A DNA stretch of 64,000 nucleotides from positions 6,235,060 to 6,299,059 of the forward strand of contig NC_079375.1 of assembly GCF_021018895.1 (NCBI RefSeq), read 5' to 3'. Positions 1 through 44,100 of this stretch are shown here, piece after piece. Made by a program: the position numbers and the translations under genes. Under the pieces are notes generated by a model. The model searched no databases and was not told the origin of the DNA. It worked only from the letters and a program-made list of their open reading frames with translations. The stretch is from Seriola aureovittata. Taxonomy: Eukaryota; Chordata; Actinopteri; Carangiformes; Carangidae. Every line of letters begins with the position of its first letter. The stretch's first letter is position 1.

Positions 1-1846
1 TGATGGACATCTCTCTCCCCTCCGTCTTGTCCAGTGATCGCCGAACGTCCTCTCTCTTGCCCTTCAAAATGCCACCTCCCCCAGAGGCATGTACCCTCCC
101 CTCAGCCCTCCTTCCACCGATCCCTTACTGTCTTATTTCTGCTGGTTCGAATGCCAAAATGCTTTCCTCTGCCCCCAACTGGCAAAGGAAGGAAACACAT
201 GGGCAGAAATCGGCCTCTAGTTGTCATTGAAGACAGAAACTTATAATCTAGCTAGCTCTTCTCCGGTCGCAAATACGACGTGTGTTTTTATGTATATGTG
301 TGTCTAGTTAAAGAGTGTTTAAAAGAGATTTGATATAAAGCAAAAAAAAAAAACAATATTTTACCCTAAGTAAAGCAAATAATGTTTTCTGAGACATTTT
401 TTACATGTGTACAAAGAAAAAACACATGGAGAACATATTTATCGAGGCAGTGAAGAAATGTAATTGCATTGTATGCAATATGCATTTATATTTCTGACCT
501 TGTGTGTTATTGATGGTACTGTGTGGCTGTGTCTTTGGTGCACGTCTTATTCCGAGGTGAAGGGAAATCGAGGTTGTCTTGCAGTGTCAGAGAAAACACG
601 AGGGGTGGGATGAGGGTTCGGTTAGCCTCAGATTCAACGCGAACGTGGCTGGGGAGAAAAAAAAAAAGGGGGGAGGACCGTACTTGCTGTGGGAGAAAGC
701 TTGGGAGGAAGAGACTTATCTGGTGTGTTAAGCCAAGCCAAAAGTCCATATGTATCACTACAGATAGAGCCCGCTCTTCCCCCTGAGCTTTCTTTTAAAG
801 GTGCTCCTTCCCCAACCCTGAGCCAAAGATGGATTGTGATCTGCGTGCTTGATATGCAGGGTGGATAGTGTAGACTTGAATGTTCCTTTAAAATTCATAA
901 CAGGAATGGAGGTGCTATAGCCCACATCTTTATAACTGGAGATCTGTTTCACTAGTCGCTGTTTAACTATCCAGTCAAATGGATTAGTTAGAATGTTTTC
1001 TTCTTTTTCAGCAAAGCCACACAGACACCTGACATAAGACAGCGTTAAAATGCCTTTTTAAAAATGTTTTGTTTGTATGTATTATGAACTGTATTAGTCA
1101 TAGTCGCACAATAACATCCCTTCATTTTGAAATGACTGGAGCTTCTTACATATTTTTTACATTTATTTTAATGCTTGTGATAATTCCAGAGCACTAACAC
1201 CATTGGATGACTCTGTATAATATGTTGTAAAGAGAACGTAAATAAAAATTAAAGCCCCATGCGCAGCTGTTATCAACAGGAGACAAAGTAAACCCAGCTG
1301 AAAGTGTCTGCAGCCTCCTTTCTTTCTCGTCCAAGTCCCAGACATTGAGTAAATCTGTCACGTCTCCGCAATGACATACTTTCATGAACATTTCAAAAGA
1401 AGAAATTCCTTCCAAAATGAGATATTACAGAATAGCACTGGCCTTATTAGCTCTCAGAAGACATTTGCATACACAATAAGACCATTTTAGAGGATGTAAT
1501 CTGGAGACCCGAAATGCTGAACAATGACCACCAGGTGTTTTTCTTTTAGGTACAAAAGGAATTCATTTTCAGAATTAAACTTTGAAACTCCTTTACTGCA
1601 CGATGGCAGCCGAGAACTAAAATGGTTTCACCTCATCATGCCCCCTTGCTACCCAACTACCAAAAAGTAATGATGATGAACAGGAAATAAATGCTCAGTA
1701 ACCATTTACAACCTTTTCACATTTTAAAGGTTGACAAAATGAGGTATAATTTTCAGAGAGGCTTAATTTTTCTGACTTAAAATGCAGGTGGGGTTCAGTG
1801 AGCATACATAACCTTTTCAGAAATGCTCCGCTTCATATTCAGACAG

Positions 1847-1848
<2 letters not shown>

Positions 1849-1881
<33 letters not shown>
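1849..1881. repeat. (AC)n microsatellite
   Basis: An uninterrupted AC dinucleotide run of about 33 bp in unassigned upstream DNA. Confidence 0.95.
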
Positions 1882-1884
<3 letters not shown>

Positions 1885-2039
1885 CAACCACAGTCTTTAA
1901 CTTGTGGCCACTGACCTGCTCAGCTGCAGCACCGTAACGACTGGCTAAAGGGATGATGCTGAGCATTACTGTCTGCCAGTGTGTGATTTGATGCTATCAG
2001 TAGGAGTCAAAAAAGTCAGAAATGTTCAACTCTTACATA

Positions 2040-2410
2040 TATGGGTTTTATATTTTGGCAGGTGCACTTCTTTGCTGTCTTGTTGAGAGTTAGCTGAGAA
2101 GATTGATACCACTCTCATGTCTGTGCGTTATGTATGGAGCTGGGGCCAGGAGACCCTTAGCTTAGTTTAGCTTAGCTTAGAGTAAAGACTCAATGTTGCA
2201 GAAACAGCTGGTGTGGCTCTCTTCAAAGTTAAAAAATACACATAACACCTCTGAAGTTAACTATCTTATGCACAGCCAGAAATAGAAAGATGTTAATTTA
2301 TGGTTTTAGATGAGACAGTTACGTTGTATTAACTGCTTCTTGACAAGCAGCTGGGCGCAGTGACTCCCCAGATTCTTGTGGCTTTTCACATTTCTTCAGG
2401 TGCACAAATC
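2040..2410 (+). repeat. Teleost dispersed repeat, copy A
   Basis: The segment carries the landmarks of a repeat I know from many percomorph genomes: a GAGAGTTAG-type block, GAGAAGATTGATACCACTCTC, a run of TTAGCTTAG units (2158-2180), CAGCTGGTGTGGCTCT and GGGCGCAGTGACTCC. A second, diverged copy lies in the opposite orientation at about 28945-29354 in atp1a2 intron 15. Ends are approximate and the class (non-autonomous transposon or SINE-like) was not determined. Confidence 0.65.
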
Positions 2411-4399
2411 TGAAAAATTAGATAAGTGTTAATTAATGAGCTTTACAGGTTCTGGAGGTTTTCTTTTTTCCTCCCTTTGGACAGAACCAGGGGAGTTGTG
2501 TCCTTCTGCCTCCAGTCTTTTATGCTAGGCTATGCGCTAAGATAATTTCCTCGTTGCTTATTGCTGCATTCATGTCATATCAGAGTTACTGTAATTACCA
2601 CTCTGCCACTTGTAGACAGCCTTCATATCAACACCCAAGGTGTAATTATGACTGGCAAAGGTAAATCTGTTTTGATGCTAAAAAAAAGTGCCAGCACAGT
2701 CCATTATTAGAGGAAAATAACTGGACAAGCGCAGTATTTTTAACCCTTGCACATTCAACTTTGCAATATAGTTGCTATTAATTGTTATTTTTATATGGTG
2801 TTTGCTGCTAAGTAGCTAACCTGTCTTTCTATATTGCTTAATTAGTGTTTGTGAAGCCTAGAATAATGAGTGAGACGCACTAACACAAGAAGACTGACAG
2901 CAGCCAGTTGTCCAATGAGGTCAACTTCCAGTAGTAAACAGGAATGCTTCCCATCATTAACATGACTCCTACATGATGTGAATGTGGCATCAGCTCCACA
3001 TTCAAAGTAACATTACAGGCATGATTGGTATTGATAGTCTTCTCATGTAACATAGGCTAGGTAGCGAAAAGTCATATTTTCCAAAATGTTGACGTACTCC
3101 TTCAAAGGATCCTGTTGGTAAGGTTTTTGAGATGTGTTGATTTCAGACCTTTCTTCCACGTCTTGATGCTGCATTTCCCTCCATTTTCCAACATATAAAG
3201 TAAGTTACATGTTTTACTTTTGTCATAAAACCCTCAAAGTCTTTGACCTGTTAAATTACATTGTAGCAGCAGCAGCACAAGTTTAGTCATGAAGTCTGAA
3301 AAACTGACTTAATGATATACAACCATACTGAGAGTTTGTTAGCATTAGCTAACATTAGCCATCATAAGCTAAACTACTTGTCATACCTGAACACATATGG
3401 CTGTAGCAAAATCCCTGAGTGTATTGAATTAAGTAAGGGTGTGTTTTACTGCTTGTGGTTATGAATTTGACTTTTCTAGGTGGAGCACTGTGTTATTTCA
3501 GCTTTCAAAAGTTAATCTCCACTGAGGTTAGAAACAAGACTATTAGCCAAATAATATTAGCTTTCTCTTTCTGTTTCCTCTTGAGGTTTAAACTGAACTG
3601 TTGGATTTTTTTTCTCTGTCGTATGCTATAGCTTCAATTTCTACATTTATGTCTGTGAAATAAAACACTTCAATAAGAAGCTTTATTTTTTATAATATGT
3701 CAAACTCTATTAAACTCCTGTTATTAGGAACAAACCTTGAAAAGGAGCACACCACAGGGGCTCATACCACTGAAGTGTACAGCCGGTATTAGAGGCATTG
3801 CAATATAGGAAGAGCCCAGGCGTAAAATGTAATGTAAAAGTAACTGGCAACTGGTGAGAAGACATTTGGTACTTATCTGACACAGGATCGCTCGCTGCAT
3901 CTGTTGTGTGGGCGCAGTGGTGATGACCTGCCTTATGTTCTAAATATGCTGGACTTAAAGCTAATTGCTGCATTGCACTGGCTATAAATCACTTTGAATT
4001 CAAGCAGAGGAAAAAACATTAAAATGTTAACAGTTCATCTTTGAGGATCAATTAATAAATGATTAAACAATTTATCACAGGATTTATTTGCAGAACAGCA
4101 GACCTGAGGATTCAATCTTTGCTCAGAAACCAAATAACTGAACACTGTTTGCTTTTCAATATAAATCTCAAGGCCTGGCACCGGTCCCTCATTAACGCGT
4201 TTGTTATAAATACTGTATGTTATGTAGAGTGCAAAGTTTCATTTGTTGTGTTGCTGTGCTGACAGCAGTGATTGATGGGCTGTTGTTCTCCAAGGGACCG
4301 TGTGTGTTGAGCAGGTGCAGGTACACACACTGACACCCCCTCTGTGAGTGGAATGTGTATGTGGTGGCGACTGGGTGCAGAGAAGCCCTGTGGTAGGAG

Positions 4400-4625
4400 T
4401 AGAGTAGTGGGGAGGGATTTGGGGTGGGTGGGGGGGTCTTATGGCTCAGGTTACCCTGACAGGAGGGAGCAAGAAGCAGGGGGAATGGGATGTTTGGTGT
4501 GGGGGTGCCAGGCCCAAAAAAAGCCACCAGTGTCTTCCACACGTGGGGGTGGGAGGTCTCAGCTGTGGCGGGGCCCCTGAGTGCTGTCCTTCACATTATA
4601 ACCTGCCGACGTCTGGACGTCCAGC
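4400..4625 (+). promoter_or_regulatory. atp1a2: atp1a2 5' leader and proximal promoter region
   Basis: GC-rich sequence directly upstream of the atp1a2 start codon. It contains an E-box (CACGTG, within 4530-4550), a G-rich block, and two copies of GACGTC (4608-4613 and 4616-4621) ending 5 bp before the ATG. GACGTC is the core of the CRE/ATF site, and an ATF/CRE-type element is known in mammalian Na,K-ATPase alpha genes. The transcription start cannot be placed from sequence alone. Confidence 0.45.
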
Positions 4626-38710
<34,085 letters not shown>

Positions 38711-38807
38711 CATTCAGAAAATGTCAGTTTGAATTGTGTGTCTGTGAGTGTGTATGTGTGTATGTGTGTGTGGGTGTATGTGTGTCTGTGTGAGAGGGTA
38801 GAACTGT

Positions 38808-38852
<45 letters not shown>

Positions 38853-39140
38853 TGTCAGTTGTAATATTGCATGGATCAGTTCCCAAATCTGATTATCATA
38901 AAAATACTGCTGAAAATACGCTTTTGATTGTGCTTTGAGTTTTTCTTTTTTGTGTGTTTTGCGTGTGTGTGTGTGTGTTTTCTCAGAAAACATTTCCAGC
39001 AGAACAATGATAATGTACACTTTTTGTGCCTTACATAAACTGTTACCAAAGTGATGTATTATGGCCTGTTTGGCTATAAAGGAATACCAAATGTTGCTCA
39101 TCATGTGAAATGTACCAAATAAAAAGTATTCCAACATATC
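38711..39140 (+). other. atp1a2: atp1a2 3' untranslated region
   Basis: Begins with GT-rich repeats (38736-38851, the purest part about 38813-38851) and ends shortly after the poly(A) signal AATAAA at 39118-39123. The exact cleavage point is inferred. Confidence 0.7.
39118..39123 (+). terminator. atp1a2: atp1a2 poly(A) signal
   Basis: Canonical AATAAA, 408 bp after the stop codon. It is the only AATAAA seen between the stop codon and the SINE. Confidence 0.7.
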
Positions 39141-39168
39141 CGTGACCTCTGATTTAGTTATTAGCCAT

Positions 39169-39462
39169 TAGGGCGGCTGTGGTTCAGGAGGTAGAGCGGC
39201 TCGTCCACTAATCAGAAGGTCGTGGTTTGATCCCTGGATCCTACAGTCTGTGTGTCACAGTGTTCTTGCATGGGCAAGATACTGAACCCCAAATTGCCTC
39301 TGATGGCTGTTCCAGCAGTGTATGAGTGTGTGTGTACGGTAGAAGTGCTGTATGTATGAATGTGTACGTGAACGGGTGGATGTGGCTTGTAGTGTGAAGC
39401 GCTTTGAGTGGTCCATAAGACTAGAAAAGCGCTTTTGAGGTGCAGTCAATTTACCATTTAGT
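39169..39462 (+). mobile_element. tRNA-derived SINE
   Basis: The 5' part resembles a tRNA gene: a box A-like TGGTTCAGGAGGTAGAGCGG at about 39180, and a box B-like GGTTTGATCCC at about 39226. The body has GGGCAAGATACTGAACCCC. The tail reads GCGCTTTGAGTGGTC, then AGACTAGAAAAGCGCTTTTG and TGCAGTCAATTTACCATTT. This order is a widespread percomorph SINE; I do not assign a database family name. CCATTAG on the left and CCATTTAG on the right may be a diverged target duplication. Confidence 0.85.
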
Positions 39463-39479
39463 CTCATGTTCAGTATCAT

Positions 39480-40990
39480 TCCTTATTGCTATTATTACTC
39501 ATTATTGCTTTTGAGTCAGTTGAATGTTGGACCTAAAACTGGCAGAAGATACAGAACAACTTGTCAGTTTTATTGTGAAAGGCACCATATGTAACAATAA
39601 ATGTGTGTTTTCCAAACCACATATTAATTACCGTGACTGAATTAGAAATTTTCACCTATTTCCAATCACATTACTCCCATTTCACCGACCCTTATTTTGA
39701 CGTTGCATGTAAATCAATCAGTTCACATGGGCCACACTAAAAGATGCATTAATCAGCTGGGCATATATATCAGTTGATATTAGCTTATAGCATATACATC
39801 AGTATCAGCATGGCAGCCAGTAAGTTACAAGAGAGTGGAGAACAAAAATGCCAAAGGTATCACACGTCATTTAGAAACCATATTGCTGTCAGTTTGTTCA
39901 CCAGAGAGCACTGACATGTTGATTTTTTCAAATGTAAAATGTCCTGCTTAATACATATTGTGAAAAATTTTGGTCAAATATAGATGTTATCAGATTTTTT
40001 AAACTCTATTATATCAATATTGGGATCAGCATCAAAAATTCTATGAATGGCCATGTTTTCTCGACCTCCTTATCCATTGTGTTCAGTATGACCTCTTGTC
40101 TTCTAATCACTGCACATTTGCCACCTTACTGTCAAAACAGTCAAGGAAAAAACTGACAGGCATCAAATTTCTGGAATCAGCTCTGTGTTACTTGTTCAAA
40201 AACCTTTAAATCTAAAGTCAAAGGTAATTTCAGTACTTTCTAAAAATGAATTAGAAATGTGTTTCATCTCTCATACAACCAACCTAAATATTGTCTACTC
40301 TGAGTCCAACATTGCTTTACTATAGGAACCCAATACTGGGCTGCTTCTAGGCATCATTAACCTTGCTACCATTTTGTTAACGGTTTGAGTGTGTGTGTGG
40401 ATGTCTCATGCTATGTGCGTGTGTGACTGTCTTGTCTTTCTGTTGTCTGCACTGTATTTTACCTGAAAATGATCATTGGTGCTGCTGTATGTTTCTCTAT
40501 GTTTTCCTATCTCAGTTACATTTTAAAACATTCATAAACATTGATTTAATTGTATTATTATTTTTTTTTTTTTTTAAATCTCTCTTATGTAAGCTATATT
40601 TATTTATTGAGAATTTTTACAGTTTGAGGGGTGGAGAGTAGACACATTTCAACAACATGCTCATAAATGTGAATGAGAACAAAGCATGCGAATATCATAG
40701 CCTGATCAAAAAAGTTATTCTCTGATCAACAAATTAATCGAATAGTCAACTTGGCTAATGCAATAAATAAAAAAATAAAAAAATAAAAATACTGATGTTA
40801 CATTTTACCAAAGAAGACATTTATTTTTAATTCCTTGCATTATTTATGTAGAGAGAACAAGTTCCTGTGCTGGCTCACCTTTATGTACGTAATACCGTAT
40901 TTGCTGGTGTAATATGATGACAAAGACCAAAAAGATCATAAATGTGAATGAGAGACAGGGAGAGTGGAAATCACACTAACGTCTTCACCT
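39480..40990. other. Intergenic DNA between atp1a2 and sdhc
   Basis: AT-rich sequence with a T-run near 40560-40575 and an A-rich AAATAAA array at about 40765-40790. No exon, RNA gene or defined transposon was recognised. Confidence 0.6.
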
Positions 40991-40995
40991 CGCTC

Positions 40996-41021
40996 TGACC
41001 TGCTCTGACCTACTCTGACCT
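40996..41021 (+). promoter_or_regulatory. sdhc: Three TGACCT half-sites at 10-bp spacing (DR4 array)
   Basis: TGACCT occurs at 40996-41001, 41006-41011 and 41016-41021, separated by GCTC and ACTC. On the - strand this reads AGGTCA repeated three times with 4-bp spacers. AGGTCA direct repeats with 4-bp spacing are the classical thyroid hormone receptor/RXR and LXR/RXR site, and the outermost copy is preceded by A as in ERR sites. The array ends 89 bp before the sdhc start codon. Function is inferred. Confidence 0.5.
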
Positions 41022-41079
41022 TCTGAGAACAGATTGTCTTGGCTCTGGTCTGAGATCCAGGCGGAATAACAACATCCGT

Positions 41080-41115
41080 TACCGTCACTTCCGTTCCACG
41101 CCTGTCAAACATGGC
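41080..41115 (+). promoter_or_regulatory. sdhc: sdhc core promoter: ETS-like and YY1-like motifs
   Basis: ACTTCCG (41087-41093) matches an ETS site. CAAACATGGCG (41105-41115) overlaps the start codon and matches the YY1 consensus AANATGGCG. ETS plus YY1 at the start is common in TATA-less promoters of mitochondrial and housekeeping genes. No TATA box is seen. Confidence 0.5.
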
Positions 41116-41127
41116 GCTGCTTCTAAG
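41111..41127 (+). CDS. sdhc: sdhc exon 1, residues 1-6
   Basis: 17 nt encoding MALLL plus two bases of Arg6; human SDHC starts MAALLLR. Donor GTCAGT. The ATG sits in AACATGGCG, a good initiation context. Confidence 0.88.
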
Positions 41128-44100
41128 GTCAGTACATCTGCGCTACATAACGTTTGGGCTCAAGGGAAGACTTTTGTGTCAAATTTCGGGTCTATCCTAT
41201 CAGTTGACACATTAACAGCATAATGTTGTTACAGCTGCTGACAACGCACCCGAGTGTAGCTTTTTACTTTGGTTCTTATCGTTATGTGTTGGAAATATGG
41301 AGGGACGTATCGCTAGCTGACATTAGCTAGCGGCTAGCCGTTATCGGGTACGTTTGAAAGCTAACAGAGTGGACTTTGGCTCCGATTATTATTAATGACA
41401 GACTTAAACGGCTCTGTTTGCTGGCTTTACTATTTATATGGGCGGTGTTCGACACAAACTTAATTCGGCGTTGTTTGCTAGGCATCCTAATAAGGGGGTT
41501 TAGCCTGGTTAAGCTTGGAGTTAGCTAATAGTTTGTGTGGCTGCACTGTGGTGCCCTTACGAACAGAATATTGACCATCTGGAAAGTGAAATGATTGTTG
41601 AACTTTGTCCGCTTCATCCACTTCAGGTGGATGTTAAAGATAAGTACAGTATCCATTAAGCTTATCAAATAAATGTTTAACACCGCCCCGAGGAGGTTTG
41701 TTTATTCCTCCTTTCGCAAGATAGAGATTTAGTTCAACTTTCTCTTCTGTTATCTTCTCCTTGATCAAATTGACTTGGTTTGCCTGTATTGCTCAGACCT
41801 GGCGTGAACACTAGTTCTCTCTCTCCCTCCCTCTCTCTCTCTCTTTCTCTCTCTCTATTGTTTACACAGTACTGTGCAAAAGTTTTAAGCTAAAAGTAAA
41901 GTGAAGATGCTTTCAAAATAGCATACTAAGTGGAGTAAACAGAAGAATAACTAAATTGAATCAATGTATGTTCATTAATATTCCCCATGATCTGTATATA
42001 AGTTTTGGTATTTTAAACATATCGTCACTGAATACTGGGGATGAATGCTACAATTTAGCTGTAATTCACATCTTTTCATGTTATTCATATTTTTGATGAT
42101 ATTTTTATATATATTTTAGTCTGCCGTTAGTCACTTACTCATATTGTTTTTCTTTTGGTACTTGCTTCTGTGCGCTACTCTTAGTGTTGTACTGTACATG
42201 TGTAGGATCAATAAAGTACCTACCAAGGCTTGAACTCACCTCGTTCCTCCTGTGAGCAAAATGACTTGAATCAGTCGCCCAGTGAGTGAGTGTATCCCTG
42301 CAAAAACAAATAACGTGTGCAGGGATACGCTCACTGACTGAGTGAGTGATTGAAGTCATTGATTCGTTTGTGCAGCGATACACTCATTCTCACAGTCAGT
42401 GAGTGTATCCCAGAATTCCTGTCGGGGTCATGTCGTGCTCGGTTACCACTCTCTCGGACTTGGCTGGGGTTCAGGCAGCACTCCTTCTTCTTGTCACCGA
42501 GGATAATTTATTGTGGCTGTATATTGGGTTTGTTTTAATGCTGCAGAAAAAACTTGGAATTTGACACCTCACTGATAGTATTGTGTGATGGAAAGAAGTG
42601 CCTAAAACTTTCTAACAGTACTGTATATCTGTTTAGTGCAGCATCAGAGCAGTAAGGGTGTTTTAGAAATCAGGTTGTAAGACATATGTCATAGCAATAG
42701 CACTCTGTGTTAACAGCATCATTTATATCATTTATGTAATTTCTCATAGTATAAAAAAAATTATGGATTCAGTAATAGATTGAGTACTGAAATATTCTCA
42801 CCCCTTTTTTTATATTCTTCTGTGATATTTGTGTCACTGATGATGCATCAAAACGATAGGTGCCTGAAATAAGTTTTCTGCTGAACATCATCTTGTCTCA
42901 CTTATTACTTATCTTTCTTTTTATTGTTTAAATATTTGCCATTCTCATATATTTTGTTTCCTCAAACGGTTTATGGAACAGTCCTATTATTAAAAATTCT
43001 CCACAAGCAAACTTGATGTGTACTAGATTCTGTGTATTTGTATTAGCGATTCTTCATTTCAACACTTCTTTTTTGTCTTTTGTCTTTAGGACATTTGCCC
43101 GTCAGGGTGTCTGTCTCTCCAGACCACAGTTCAGCGTGCTCTACAGACAGTGAGTTGTGTGTGTGTGCTTCTGAGAGAGAGAGAGAACAAGAGCAAGAAC
43201 TCTGTTTTCACATACAAATGCTGCTACCACTCATTGTAATAATGCAGATACACAAATGCCAACTGTCTCTGTCTCCACTACAGTGCTGCTCCCATGGGAA
43301 CCACAGCTAAGGATGAGATGAACAAGTTTTGGGCCAAAAATGCCAGATTAGACCGGCCCATGTCTCCCCATATCACCATCTACAAGTACGCGGTGTACCC
43401 CACATACAGTACAGAGTGTAGCCTGTGTTCAGAAAATAAACTCAAGAACAGATCTTCAAGTGAAACCATATGCTCCATTTATGTTTTACAATTTCCGCTT
43501 CATATTTTCAAAGACACTATTATTACTTGGTCTATTGCAGCACATTATCCAAGTTGAAGATGATATTACTGTTAAAGCCAATTTTCAGATCACGCAGTAA
43601 TTTCATTCTTATAGCGCTTATAAAACAGCAGGAGAAGCCACCATCACCAGAAATGTCCATGCCTTTGGATACATGTGGTGCAATAAGAACCTTGTACCTT
43701 TTTTACTCAGTATGTCTACATTGCAGTTTCTCAGCAGGTTTCCTTCCTGGCTATTTTTTTTTTCACTTATCATTTCTCTGTCATCCGGGATCATTTTTAT
43801 GGTTAATCTCTCTGGCATTTACAATCCCAACCATTGGCTATTTATATCCACTGATTTAAATCATACCTTTTTAAGTTACTCTGTGTAAGAGCATTATCTT
43901 AATTTCCAACTGTACATGCAGACATTGAAACCTGTTAAAGTGTCAGCTGTGATTTACTTGTATTTGCAAGTTGAAAAAAATACCTCCTTTGCGGTGCTCA
44001 CGGCTTTGCCTTTGAGTTTGTGTTGCTGCTTTTAAGTTGAAAAATAGAGGTGTCTTTTTTTTCTGTATTACATTGCAGTGATGTGACGTGTCAGTGGCAG

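Larger units (their letters stand above)
1..4400. other. Unassigned upstream DNA, no gene recognised
   Basis: No exon of a known protein could be recognised on either strand. The first 1.25 kb is AT-rich and ends near an AATAAA at 1241-1246, so it could be the 3' untranslated tail of a + strand gene lying off the left edge. This is weak, because AATAAA is common by chance. A (AC)n microsatellite lies at 1849-1881 and a teleost dispersed repeat at about 2040-2410. The open frames present are short and low-complexity. Confidence 0.5.

Noticed and set aside
3..230. C-terminal coding exon of an upstream gene
   Set aside because: The frame is short, Pro/Ser-rich and matches no family I know; it is cut by the window edge, so it was left unassigned.
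39169..39245. tRNA gene at the SINE head
   Set aside because: Box A and box B-like words are present but no full cloverleaf forms and the sequence continues as a SINE body.
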